16,707 bases of DNA from Rhodospirillales bacterium (GCA_013205335.1 JABMNB010000457.1:1-16707), one strand, 5' to 3'. Counted from the first letter of the stretch, positions 1 through 8,525 are shown. A program made the numbers and translations. Notes: generated by a model from the sequence alone, not told the origin.

Positions 1-159
1 CGCCATGCTCGCGATCATTGCCTCAGGATCGTTGTCGAGGGCGCCGAACTCGTCACACTCGGCATCGCCCAGCAGGGGGCCGATTTCCTGCATCACGTCG
101 GGACGCGGGGCATGGCCCATCGTGATCATGGCGATGCGCGGTGTGCGCCTGGTCCCCAC
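1..159 (-). CDS. AroM family protein, N-terminal part (cut by window edge)
   Basis: The minus-strand frame open from the left edge encodes about 53 residues containing RIAMITMGHAPRPDV. This matches the opening of the complete AroM-family protein at 6780-7448 (LGIVTIGQAPRDDIV), including the I-T-x-G-x-A-P-R-x-D core, so the two are paralogues. I chose the GTG at 159 because GGGGAGAG lies 5 bases upstream and it gives the same short leader before the first strand as the paralogue. An in-frame ATG at 174 would add 5 residues, and that codon lies inside the inverted repeat at 173-190. AroM proteins are poorly characterised and have an Asp/Glu/hydantoin-racemase-like fold (family knowledge). The gene diverges from the transport and hydantoinase operon. 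Its cysteine motifs lie outside the window, so activity cannot be judged. Confidence 0.75.
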   Translation of the reverse strand, partial: MGTRRTPRIAMITMGHAPRPDVMQEIGPLLGDAECDEFGALDNDPEAMIASMA

Positions 160-172
160 CTGTTCTCTCCCC

Positions 173-190
173 ATACGTGGTCGCACGTAT
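173..190. promoter_or_regulatory. Perfect inverted repeat, candidate operator in divergent control region
   Basis: ATACGTG (173-179) and CACGTAT (184-190) are exact reverse complements separated by GTCG. The site lies 14 to 31 bases upstream of the GTG start of the left AroM gene and about 170 bases upstream of the plus-strand operon. A symmetric site of this length between diverging genes is a typical place for a dimeric repressor or activator. The half-site resembles GntR-type operators only loosely (GT...AC symmetry). No regulator gene is in the window. The rest of 160-358 shows no strong sigma-70 promoter by eye. Confidence 0.45.
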
Positions 191-358
191 TGATGCCTGC
201 CTGTCCGAGCCATAGACATGCCTGAATACGGGGCAAGATGTCATGCGGGCTGAGACTCATCACGCGACGAAACACGCCGCTTCGATGGTCCCGATCTTGC
301 AAGGCCTTGCTCCGCCAGATTTCGTCTGTCCCGACAAGAGCGAACTCGCCCGAATCAC

Positions 359-1441
359 ATGCCCCTTACCGATATCACCATAGACGACATCGAATCGCTG
401 GCCGTCGGCGCCTGGGTCCTCGGGACCGGGGGCGGCGGCAGCCCCTATCTCGGTCTCCTCAACATGCGGGCCCTCTACAAGGAGGGTCATCGCGTCCAGC
501 TCATGCCGGCATCGGAACTCGCCGACGACGACTGGGTCGCCGCTGTCTCCAACATGGGGGCGCCGCTGGTCGGCCAGGAGCGTCTCACCGACAGCCGCAC
601 CATCGCCCGCGCCGTCGACCTCATGGAGCGCCACACGCGCTACCGCTTCCGAGGCATCATGTCCCTCGAGATCGGCGGCGGTAATTCGATCCAGCCGCTG
701 ATGGCGGCCGCGCACCTGAAGCGCCCGGTAATCGACTCCGACATGATGGGCCGCGCCTATCCCGAGGCGCAGATGACGTCGGTTGCGGTCGGCGACCTCG
801 AGCCCTGTCCCCTGACCAGCGTCGACGTGCGCGGGCTCGAATCCGTCGTCGAGAAGGTGCCGACCTGGAAATGGATGGAGCGGGTCAGCCGCAAGATCTG
901 CGTCGAGTACGGGTCGATCGCCTCGACCTGCAAGGCGCCGCGAACCGGCACCGAGGTGAAGAAGTGGGGTATCCACGGCACCACGACAAAGGCCATCGCC
1001 ATCGGCCACGCCGTGCGCGAGGCCCAGCGCAGGCACGAGGACCCGATCGCGGCCATTCTGTCCGTCGAGCCGGGCAAGGTCCTCTACAAGGGCAAGGTCG
1101 TCGACGTGGAGCGGCGGGCTACCGAGGGCTTTCTGCGCGGCCGCACCCGCTTCGACGGTATGGACGAATGGCGCGGCGCCGCCATGGAGATCAACTTCCA
1201 GAACGAATGGATCGTGGCCTGGCTCGACGGCAAGCCCATCGCCATGTCGCCCGACCTGATCTGCGTTCTGGATTCGGTGTCGGGGGAGGCGGTCGGCACC
1301 GAGACCATCCGCTACGGCCAGCGCGTCACGGTGATCGCGCTGCCGCCGCCGCCCGTGTTCCTCAGCCCAAAGGGCCTGCAGCATGTCGGCCCGCGGGCCT
1401 TCGGCTACGACATCGAGTTCAAGAGCGTGTTTGCATCATGA
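359..1441 (+). CDS. DUF917 / S-methyl-thiohydantoin desulfurase-like protein
   Basis: This 360-residue protein has the conserved blocks of the family long called DUF917, now named in Pfam for S-methyl-thiohydantoin desulfurase. They are a Gly-rich loop GTGGGGSPY (22-30), EIGGGNS (104-110), DSDMMGRAYPEAQM (126-139), WGIHGTTTKAIAIGHAV (203-219) and a C-terminal block with PDLICVLD (298-305) and GPRAFGYDIEF (344-354). The length fits a complete two-domain member, and no signal peptide is seen, so it is cytoplasmic. It is the first gene of the operon and its stop overlaps the start of the HyuA-like gene (ATGA), implying translational coupling and a joint function. In other bacteria DUF917 proteins are often beside or fused to hydantoinase-like partners (established pattern). 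No clear ribosome-binding site precedes the ATG. The exact substrate is unknown. Confidence 0.85.
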   Translation: MPLTDITIDDIESLAVGAWVLGTGGGGSPYLGLLNMRALYKEGHRVQLMPASELADDDWVAAVSNMGAPLVGQERLTDSRTIARAVDLMERHTRYRFRGIMSLEIGGGNSIQPLMAAAHLKRPVIDSDMMGRAYPEAQMTSVAVGDLEPCPLTSVDVRGLESVVEKVPTWKWMERVSRKICVEYGSIASTCKAPRTGTEVKKWGIHGTTTKAIAIGHAVREAQRRHEDPIAAILSVEPGKVLYKGKVVDVERRATEGFLRGRTRFDGMDEWRGAAMEINFQNEWIVAWLDGKPIAMSPDLICVLDSVSGEAVGTETIRYGQRVTVIALPPPPVFLSPKGLQHVGPRAFGYDIEFKSVFAS

Positions 1442-2994
1442 GGCGTATCGGTATCGACGTCGGCGGCACCAACACGGATGCCGTTCTGATCGAAGAAGGC
1501 AAGGTCTGCGGCGCGGTGAAGGCGCCGACCAGCCAGGACGTGACGACGGGCATTCTCGACTCGCTGAAGAAGCTCGCCGCGACCGGCGTGCTGAAGGGCG
1601 CCGACGGCGTCCTAAAGAAAGTCGACGGCGTGATGATCGGTACCACGCACTTCATCAATGCCGTGGTCCAGCGCCGGCACCTTACCAAGGTCGCGGCGCT
1701 CCGGCTCGGCATGCCCTCGGGGGCGTCGCTGCCGCCGTTCTGCGACTGGCCGGAGGATCTCGCGGCGCTGGTGCGCGGTGGCGTCTGGATGGTCGAAGGC
1801 GGTCACGAATACGATGGCCGGCCCTTCATGCCGCTCGACGAGGCAGCCGTCCTGAAGGCGGCCCACGAGATGAAGGTCGCGGGCCTCCGCGCCGTCGGCA
1901 TTTCCGCGGTATTCTCGCCGCTCGATCCGACCCACGAGAAGCGCGCGGCCGAGCTGATCGCCTCGGTTATTCCGGACGCCGCCATCACCTGCTCGTCGGA
2001 TCTCGGCCGTATCGGTCTGCTGGAGCGCGAGAACGCCGGACTGCTGAATGCCGCGCTTGCCGACCTGTCGCTGGACACGATCGCGGCCTTCGAGAAGGCG
2101 ATCCACGACTCCGGCATCGCCGCGCCGCTCTTCATCACACAGAACGACGGCACGGTGGCGGAGGCCAGCCAGGCACGGCGCCTGCCGGTCTACAGCTTCG
2201 CTTCGGGTGCCACCAACTCCATGCGGGGCGCTGCCTATCTCTCGGGCCTCAGCGACGCGATGGTCATCGATGTCGGCGGCACCACCACCGACGTGGGCCA
2301 ACTCAAGCTCGGTTTCCCGCGCGAAGCCAATTCCGTGGTCAAGGTGGGCGGCGTGCGGACGCTCTTCCGCATGCCCGACCTGCTGTCGATCGGCCTGGGC
2401 GGCGGCAGCCACGTGGTGCTCGATCCGCTTTCCATCGGCCCGGTCTCCGTGGGTTATCGACTGCTGACCGACGCCATCGCCTTCGGGGGGACGCAGCTCA
2501 CGACCACCGACGTGGCTGTGGCTTCCGGGGTGCTCGATCTTGGCGAAAAGGCCCGGGTCGCCCATCTCGATGCCGCGACCTGCAGCACCGTATTCGCGGA
2601 GGCGGCGCGCCTTGCGGAGGAGGCGATCGACCGCATGAAGACCGAGGCGGGCGACGTGCCCTTGGTCGCGGTCGGCGGCGGCGCGTTCCTGATTCCGGAC
2701 AAGATGGCGGGCGTCTCGCAGGTCATCCATGTCGAGCATGGCGACTGCGCCAACGCCGTGGGTGCAGCCATCGCCCAGGTGTCGGGCGAGTGTGACCAGA
2801 TCTTCAAGGACATGACCCGGGTGGAGGCGATCGACGCGGCGCAGTCCATCGCCAACGACCGCGCCGTCGCGGCCGGTGCCGACCGCGCGACGCTCCATAC
2901 CATCGAGAGCGAGGACATGCCGCTCGCCTACCTGCCCGGCAATTCGGTGCGCGTGCGCGTCCGAGTGGTGGGCGACGTCGCGGCCACGTCGTGA
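1438..2994 (+). CDS. Hydantoinase/oxoprolinase family protein (HyuA-like, short form)
   Basis: The product is 518 residues. It starts with the ASKHA-type phosphate loop IGIDVGGTNTDAVLI (4-18) of the hydantoinase A N-terminal domain, followed by GTTHFINAVVQR (68-79). The second half carries VIDVGGTTTDVG (276-287), GLGGGS (319-324), GPVSVGY (334-340) and AVGGGAF (411-417), which fit the catalytic hydantoinase A domain. HyuA and 5-oxoprolinase proteins couple ATP hydrolysis to opening of a hydantoin, oxoproline or related ring. Classical HyuA is about 680-700 residues and works with HyuB. This protein is shorter and no HyuB gene is present; the DUF917 protein overlapping it by 4 bases occupies that position. 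The ATG at 1438 places the first strand directly after the start, as expected. I infer a two-protein enzyme or a two-step pathway acting on an imported ring compound. Confidence 0.88.
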   Translation: MRRIGIDVGGTNTDAVLIEEGKVCGAVKAPTSQDVTTGILDSLKKLAATGVLKGADGVLKKVDGVMIGTTHFINAVVQRRHLTKVAALRLGMPSGASLPPFCDWPEDLAALVRGGVWMVEGGHEYDGRPFMPLDEAAVLKAAHEMKVAGLRAVGISAVFSPLDPTHEKRAAELIASVIPDAAITCSSDLGRIGLLERENAGLLNAALADLSLDTIAAFEKAIHDSGIAAPLFITQNDGTVAEASQARRLPVYSFASGATNSMRGAAYLSGLSDAMVIDVGGTTTDVGQLKLGFPREANSVVKVGGVRTLFRMPDLLSIGLGGGSHVVLDPLSIGPVSVGYRLLTDAIAFGGTQLTTTDVAVASGVLDLGEKARVAHLDAATCSTVFAEAARLAEEAIDRMKTEAGDVPLVAVGGGAFLIPDKMAGVSQVIHVEHGDCANAVGAAIAQVSGECDQIFKDMTRVEAIDAAQSIANDRAVAAGADRATLHTIESEDMPLAYLPGNSVRVRVRVVGDVAATS

Positions 2995-3022
2995 TCCTCG
3001 TGGCCTTGCTGGCCATTCGGCC

Positions 3023-3898
3023 ATGACGACCGCCGCGCGTCCGTCGCCGATCGCCTGGCTGATCGCGCCAGCCGCGCTGCTGTTCGTCCTGTTCTTCGTG
3101 CTGCCGTTCGGCGTGATGACCGCGATGTCGTTCTATTCGGGCAATCCCGTCACCAACCCGAACGCCTTCCTGACGACGCGCCACTACGAGCGCTTCATCT
3201 TCGACACGGCCGGCATCTTCCACGAGGCGCTGTGGTCGACCCTGCGGATCGGCCTGATCACGACGGTCATCTCGCTTCTGATCGGTTACCCGCTGGCCCA
3301 CTGGATGGCACGCATGCAGTCCCGGCTCGGTCATGCACTTGTGCTGATGGCGGTGATCGCGCCGATGCTGACCGGCATCGTCGTGCGCACGTTCGCCTGG
3401 ATGACGATCCTGCAGGACAAGGGCGTCATCAACACGACTCTGATGCAGTGGGGCGTGATCGAGAAGCCACTGCCGCTGATGTACAACGAGTTCGGCACCA
3501 TCGTGGCCCTGGTTCACATCTACGTGCCGTTCATGGTGCTGACGCTGACCGGCGTGATCGGCCGCATCGACGAGCGGCTCGAGCAGGCCGCGCGCAGCCT
3601 GGGCGCCGGCCGTCTCCGCGCCTTCGTCGAGGTCACGCTGCCGCTCAGCCTGCCCGGCATCCTGGCGGGCTCGCTGCTGGTGTTCGCGCTGTCGATCAGC
3701 GCCTATGTCACGCCCTCGCTGATGGGGGGTACCGACGTGCTGACCTTGCCGATGCTCATCGCCCAACAGGTCGGCACCAGCTTCAATCCGAACTTTGCGG
3801 GCGCGCTCGGCGTCATCCTCCTGCTGGTCTCCCTGACTATCGTCGTGGCCTACAACCGCATTCTGGCGCGCCTGGCGGGCGGACAGGGAATGGCATGA
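3023..3898 (+). CDS. ABC transporter permease, PotB-like
   Basis: This 291-residue integral membrane protein has a first transmembrane segment at about residues 10-32, about five more hydrophobic segments, and the permease EAA loop at 187-212 (EQAARSLGAG... followed by VTLPLSLPG). That loop contacts the ATPase. The spacing fits the PotB type of the spermidine/putrescine/iron transporter family. It lies 28 bases after the HyuA-like gene and overlaps the next permease by 4 bases (ATGA). I chose the ATG at 3023 because it gives the usual short polar leader. The longer frame upstream would run back into the HyuA-like gene. No good ribosome-binding site is visible. It should form the channel with the 3895-4710 product. 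Confidence 0.9.
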   Translation: MTTAARPSPIAWLIAPAALLFVLFFVLPFGVMTAMSFYSGNPVTNPNAFLTTRHYERFIFDTAGIFHEALWSTLRIGLITTVISLLIGYPLAHWMARMQSRLGHALVLMAVIAPMLTGIVVRTFAWMTILQDKGVINTTLMQWGVIEKPLPLMYNEFGTIVALVHIYVPFMVLTLTGVIGRIDERLEQAARSLGAGRLRAFVEVTLPLSLPGILAGSLLVFALSISAYVTPSLMGGTDVLTLPMLIAQQVGTSFNPNFAGALGVILLLVSLTIVVAYNRILARLAGGQGMA

Positions 3899-4710
3899 GC
3901 GCCGCTCCGAACCGGCGGCCGTTCGACGCAGGCCGCGCCGCCTATCTCACGCTGAATGCGCTCCTGCTGACGTTCCTGCTGTTGCCTATCGCCATCGTGC
4001 TGGTGTTCGCGCTGAACCCGACGCCATACATTTCCTTCCCACCGGTCGGCGTCAGCCTGCGCTGGTTCGAGAAGTTCTTCGGCAGCGCGGAGTTCATGAG
4101 CGCGCTCTGGCTGTCGCTTTGGGTGGCGTCGGTGGTGCTGGTCCTGTCGATCCTGATCGGTGGGGCCTGCGCGCTGGCGCTGGCGCGCGGCAACCTGCCG
4201 GGAAGCGCCTTGCTGACGGCCTTTTTCATGTCGCCGCTGATGGTGCCGGCGATCCTGACCGGCCTGGCGCTGTTCCAGGCCTATCTCCTCTCCGGCATAG
4301 GCCGACCGGTCTGGGGTCTGATCACGGCCCACACGCTGGTCGCGGTGCCCTACGTCATCCGCACGACCTTGGCCGTGCTGCACAATTTCGATCGCCGCAT
4401 CGAGGAGGCTGCCGCCGTGCTGGGGGCCAGTCCGACCCGGGTCTTCTTCGAGGTCACCCTGCCGCTGATCCGGCCTGGCGTGTTCGCGGGGGGAGTCTTC
4501 GCCTTCATCGTGTCGTTCGACCAGTTCCCGGTCTCGCTGTTCCTCGTCGTGCCTAAGGGCGAGACCCTGCCGGTGGTGCTATTCAACTACATGAAATTCG
4601 ACCTCGACGGCGCCATCGCGGCGGCCTCGATGGTCTCGATCTTGCTCGCACTTTCGGTGGTTCTGGTGCTGGAGAGGCTGATCGGCCTCAAGGCCTACGT
4701 TAAGCTCTGA
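3895..4710 (+). CDS. ABC transporter permease, PotC-like
   Basis: The 271-residue product has a first transmembrane segment at about 20-40, further segments across the protein, and an EAA loop at 170-195 (EEAAAVLGAS... EVTLPLIRPG). It is a typical second permease of a PotABCD-type importer. The start overlaps the stop of the first permease (ATGA), with a GGGA-containing ribosome-binding site 6 bases upstream inside that gene. The two permeases are expected to form a heterodimer. The substrate is set by the binding protein encoded next, not by this protein. Confidence 0.9.
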   Translation: MSAAPNRRPFDAGRAAYLTLNALLLTFLLLPIAIVLVFALNPTPYISFPPVGVSLRWFEKFFGSAEFMSALWLSLWVASVVLVLSILIGGACALALARGNLPGSALLTAFFMSPLMVPAILTGLALFQAYLLSGIGRPVWGLITAHTLVAVPYVIRTTLAVLHNFDRRIEEAAAVLGASPTRVFFEVTLPLIRPGVFAGGVFAFIVSFDQFPVSLFLVVPKGETLPVVLFNYMKFDLDGAIAAASMVSILLALSVVLVLERLIGLKAYVKL

Positions 4711-4732
4711 TGGAAACGAACAGGGGGTTGCC

Positions 4733-5779
4733 ATGATTTCACGTCGCAAAGCGTTGCATACCGGCGCCGGCCTCGCGGCCCTCGCCACGGTGGGGGCACC
4801 GTCGATCCTTCATGCCCAGACCAAAACGCTCAAGATCACGACCTGGGGCGGCAAGTGGGGCGAGATCATGAAGGCCACGGTGCTGCCGGCCTTCGAGAAG
4901 GAGTTCAAATGCACGGTGTCGGCCGACCAGGCCTTCCCGTTCCTGCCCAAGCTGCAGGTCAGCTCGAAGAACGACCCGATCTACGACGTGCTGCACACCA
5001 ATTCGAACGAGCAGTGGAACGCCGTCACCGAGGGGCTGGTGATGGACAAGATCACCGCCAAGGAAGTGCCCAATGTCGCCGATCTCTATCCTTACGCCGT
5101 GAGCGACAAGATCGTGGGGGTCACGATCTTCACCAGCGCGATCGGTCTGGGTTTCCGCACCGACAAGGGCCTTACCAAGCCGACCTCGTGGAAGGACCTC
5201 GCCGATCCCAAGCTGGCGGGCTCGCGGGGCGGCTATCTCATCCCGGTGAACAGCCTCGGCCAGGCGCACCTGATGATGCTGGGCAAGGTCTACGGCAAGG
5301 GCCTCACCGACCTCGACGCCGCCTACAAGGCGCTCGAAGCGCTGAAGCCGATCAAGCTGGTCGATTTTACCGGCCAGATGGAAAAGATGCTGCTGTCGGC
5401 CGAGGTGTCGATGGGCGTCATCCACGATTCGGGCGTCTATCGTTACGAAGGCCCGAACATGCAGCCCGTCGACTTCGCCAGCCCCTCCGAGGGCGTGCTG
5501 GCGCTGGAGCAGGTGCTCAATGTGACGCCGGGCTCGAAGGTCAAGGAACTCGCGTTTGCCTATATCGACTACATGCTGCGGCCCGACGTGCAGAAGATGC
5601 TGGCTGAGGCGGTGTGGTATTCGCCGGCCAACAAGAAGGTGAAGCTCGAAGCCAAGTACGACGCGAAGCTCCTCACCACGCCGGAGAAGGTCGCCACGCT
5701 GATCCAGCCCGACTGGAAATGGTACAATGCGCGTCGCGAAGACATCGACGCCCGCGTCACCAAGATCCTGAAGGGCTGA
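4733..5779 (+). CDS. ABC transporter periplasmic substrate-binding protein, PotD-like, Tat-type signal
   Basis: This 348-residue protein begins MISRRKALH followed by a hydrophobic stretch ending AHA-like (ILHAQ, about 24-29). It is a twin-arginine-type signal peptide suggesting export of a folded protein. The mature part opens with LKITTWGGKWGE (33-44), and the body fits family 1/PotD-type binding proteins. The residues that E. coli PotD uses around its first Trp (W-T-E-Y) are replaced by W-G-G-K-W here, so a classical polyamine is not a safe ligand call. AGGGGG precedes the ATG at a good distance. The gene sits between permeases and ATPase, and the hydantoinase-like genes upstream suggest a ring-containing nitrogen compound (inference). 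Confidence 0.88.
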   Translation: MISRRKALHTGAGLAALATVGAPSILHAQTKTLKITTWGGKWGEIMKATVLPAFEKEFKCTVSADQAFPFLPKLQVSSKNDPIYDVLHTNSNEQWNAVTEGLVMDKITAKEVPNVADLYPYAVSDKIVGVTIFTSAIGLGFRTDKGLTKPTSWKDLADPKLAGSRGGYLIPVNSLGQAHLMMLGKVYGKGLTDLDAAYKALEALKPIKLVDFTGQMEKMLLSAEVSMGVIHDSGVYRYEGPNMQPVDFASPSEGVLALEQVLNVTPGSKVKELAFAYIDYMLRPDVQKMLAEAVWYSPANKKVKLEAKYDAKLLTTPEKVATLIQPDWKWYNARREDIDARVTKILKG

Positions 5780-5796
5780 CGGACCAGCGTGCGTAC

Positions 5797-6777
<981 letters not shown>

Positions 6778-6779
6778 AC

Positions 6780-7448
6780 ATGAGCACCTTGGGCATCGTC
6801 ACCATCGGGCAGGCACCGCGCGACGATATCGTCGAGCTGTTTACCGCCCAGGCGCCGGCCGGAACCAAGGTGATCCTGCGCGGCGCGCTCGACGGTCTCA
6901 GCGACGCCGAGGTCGATGCATTGCCGCCGCTCAATGGCGCCGACACGCTCTACACGAGGCTGCGCGGTGGCCGCGACGTCAAGATTTCCAAGCAGGCAGT
7001 GATCGACCGTTCGCCCGGCACACTGGCGAAGCTGCGAGCCGACGGCTGCGACGCCATCGTCTATGCCTGCACGGGCGAGTTTCCGGCGATGGACGGCGAT
7101 GCCGGCGTGCTGTTCCCGTCGCGGGTGCTGAGCGGCATCGCCGAAGGGCTGCTGCCGCGCGGACGGCTGGGCCTGCTGGTGCCCTTCGCCGAGCAGGGCG
7201 AGAAACTCGCCACCAAATGGGCGCGCAGCGGCGTGGCCGTCACGGTCGAGGCGCTCGTGCCCAGCGCCGGGCCGGAAGAGGCGGCCGCGGTCGCCGGCCG
7301 TCTGGCCGCCACCAGGCCCGACCTCGTGGCGCTCGACTGCATGAGCTACGGGCCTGCCACCAAGTCTGCGGTCAAGGCCGTGGTGAAGGTGCCGACATTG
7401 CTCGCCATCACGGCCACCGGCCGCGTCCTCCGCGAACTGCTCGACTGA
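6780..7448 (+). CDS. AroM family protein with racemase-like cysteine pair
   Basis: This 222-residue protein matches the AroM family in length and in IGQAPRDD (9-16), the middle segment YACTGEFP (95-102), LLVPFAEQ (132-139) and LDCMSYGP (185-192). E. coli AroM was named for lying beside aroL and has no proven activity. The fold belongs with Asp/Glu and hydantoin racemases, which use two cysteines. Here Cys97 and Cys187 fall in the two expected places, while E. coli AroM as I recall it lacks the first. That, plus a hydantoinase-like gene in the same operon, makes a racemase or related carbon-acid role plausible (inference). The ATG lies 2 bases after the ATPase stop, with GGAGAG 8 bases upstream. 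It is the last gene of the operon and a paralogue of the gene cut by the left edge. Confidence 0.82.
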   Translation: MSTLGIVTIGQAPRDDIVELFTAQAPAGTKVILRGALDGLSDAEVDALPPLNGADTLYTRLRGGRDVKISKQAVIDRSPGTLAKLRADGCDAIVYACTGEFPAMDGDAGVLFPSRVLSGIAEGLLPRGRLGLLVPFAEQGEKLATKWARSGVAVTVEALVPSAGPEEAAAVAGRLAATRPDLVALDCMSYGPATKSAVKAVVKVPTLLAITATGRVLRELLD

Positions 7449-7452
7449 AATC

Positions 7453-7830
7453 CTACTCGTTGCCGACGGTGAAGGGGATTTCGCCGTCGAATTGCGGACT
7501 GCCGCCGACCAGCCAGTACAGCTTGTAGCTGCCCGGCTGCAGCGTGGGCGCACGCGCGAACAGCACCTCAGGCGCCGATTCGAGTCGAGGATGCAGGACC
7601 TCGATGATCCTGCCGCCCTGCTTGATGGTGAGGCGGGAATCCTCGTGGTCGACCGGGCGGTTGAAGCGGACATAGAAGCCGCTGCTGCGCGGGCCGATCA
7701 CCGCGTTCGCCGTAGGCGCGGAGTCGAGCACGCGCACATCCTGGGCGTTCGCCGCGCCGGTTCGCAGAAAGCCGGCTGCGGCGCCTGCGAGAAGAGATTG
7801 TCGTCGCGTAACCATGATTGCGAACTTCAT
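7453..7830 (-). CDS. CopC-domain-like exported protein lacking usual copper ligands
   Basis: The 125-residue product has a twin-arginine-type leader (VTRRQSLLAG, 7-16) and a probable cleavage after AANA (26-29). The mature part follows the CopC beta-sandwich pattern: LDSAPTANAVIG (35-46), VRFNRPVD (54-61) and LQPGSYKLYWLV (97-108). CopC proteins normally begin the mature chain with a copper-binding His and carry a D-T-H-like motif near the end. Here the mature chain starts with Gln-Asp and the late motif reads GGSPQFDG, so the copper site seems lost. Other known relatives act in copper or periplasmic homeostasis. An alternative start at residue 6 (Met) would still keep the twin arginines. It lies 42 bases after the DedA-like gene on the same strand and probably shares its transcript. 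Confidence 0.7.
   Translation of the reverse strand: MKFAIMVTRRQSLLAGAAAGFLRTGAANAQDVRVLDSAPTANAVIGPRSSGFYVRFNRPVDHEDSRLTIKQGGRIIEVLHPRLESAPEVLFARAPTLQPGSYKLYWLVGGSPQFDGEIPFTVGNE
7464..7489. terminator. Hairpin just past the AroM stop, possible weak terminator
   Basis: CGACGGTGAA (7464-7473) pairs with TTCGCCGTCG (7480-7489), ten pairs including one G-U, around a 6-base loop. It begins 15 bases after the stop of the plus-strand operon and lies inside the 3' coding end of the converging CopC-like gene. No T-tract follows, so intrinsic termination is unproven. It may instead protect the 3' end of the mRNA, or be a coincidence of coding sequence. Confidence 0.35.
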
Positions 7831-7872
7831 CGCATGCCGGCGCTTCCCTGCCCAGCGCGTATGTGCTGCATC

Positions 7873-8460
7873 CTAGTTGCGCTCCATCACGCGCTCCAGT
7901 CGTCGCGTCAGGAACCAGGTGAGCGCGAGGAAAGCCACGAGCATGGCGATCCCGAAGACCGAAAGCGCATCGGTCATGGTTTTTTCCGAAACGAAGCCGA
8001 AACCGTAGCCGGCCGAAACGGCGATGCCCGCCCACAGGCCGGCCGCGATGAAGTTGAACACCAGAAAGCGCGGCCAGCTCAAGGTCGAGGCGCCGTAGGC
8101 AAAGCCCGCGACGTTGCGGATGATGCGTGGGTAGCGATGGATCAGGATCATCCAGAGGTGGTGGCGGTCGGCCAGTCGTGCCGCCGTCTCGACGGCACGC
8201 TGCAGGCGCGGAATGCCTCGCAGCCAGCGTGTGCCGAACCGCCGGCCGACCCAGAAACGCAAGATGTCGCCCACGAATGTGCCGGCCCAGCAGGCTGCCA
8301 ATGCCTGTTCGTAGCCCAGCGCGCCGGCTTGCGCGGCGTAGCCGGCGAAAAGGGCCAGCAGGAGGCTGTTGGCCATCGAGTAGACGGCGAGGAAGCCGTA
8401 GACCGCGTCCCCGTGCCGGCGGATGAAATCCAGGAAAGAGGCGAGGTCGCCGTCGAGCAT
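7873..8460 (-). CDS. DedA family / VTT-domain membrane protein
   Basis: The 195-residue membrane protein has the two DedA signatures: AGTFVGDILRFWVGRRFG (59-76) and HRYPRIIRNVAGFAYG (108-123), where the Arg and Pro residues of the re-entrant half-helices are conserved. Hydrophobic segments occur near 22-48, 132-155 and 165-187. DedA/VTT proteins act as lipid scramblases or flippases, for example for undecaprenyl phosphate or phosphatidylethanolamine, and help maintain membrane potential (family knowledge). The specific lipid cannot be told here. The ATG lies only 17 bases past the T-tract of the terminator of the upstream OmpA-like gene, so expression may depend on read-through or a promoter inside that gene. 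Confidence 0.85.
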   Translation of the reverse strand: MLDGDLASFLDFIRRHGDAVYGFLAVYSMANSLLLALFAGYAAQAGALGYEQALAACWAGTFVGDILRFWVGRRFGTRWLRGIPRLQRAVETAARLADRHHLWMILIHRYPRIIRNVAGFAYGASTLSWPRFLVFNFIAAGLWAGIAVSAGYGFGFVSEKTMTDALSVFGIAMLVAFLALTWFLTRRLERVMERN

Positions 8461-8477
8461 CGGCTCTGCCTACAACG

Positions 8478-8506
8478 AAAAAGGCGGCCCCGCGAGGGGC
8501 CGCCTT
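8478..8506 (-). terminator. Intrinsic terminator of the OmpA-like lipoprotein gene
   Basis: AAGGCGGCCCC (8481-8491) and GGGGCCGCCTT (8496-8506) form a perfect 11-bp stem with a 4-base loop. Read on the minus strand, the stem is followed by five T's (8482-8478), the classic terminator form. It begins 19 bases after the stop codon of the OmpA-like gene. On the plus strand the trailing sequence is T-poor, so it should act mainly on minus-strand transcripts. Confidence 0.85.
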
Positions 8507-8525
8507 CTGTTGTCAGGTAGAAGTC

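Noticed and set aside
190..218. Possible sigma-70 promoter TTGATG-N17-TAGACA for the plus-strand operon
   Set aside because: The match is only 4/6 and 3/6 to consensus and could arise by chance, so it is not listed as a feature.
3010..3023. Small hairpin TGGCC-ATTC-GGCCA before the first permease
   Set aside because: A 5-bp stem in GC-rich sequence inside an operon is too weak to call a terminator or regulator.
260..3024. Long minus-strand open frames (about 374 and 470 codons) opposite the DUF917 and HyuA-like genes
   Set aside because: They mirror strongly supported genes in GC-rich DNA, have no recognisable motifs and are rich in Arg, His and Asp as expected of shadow frames.
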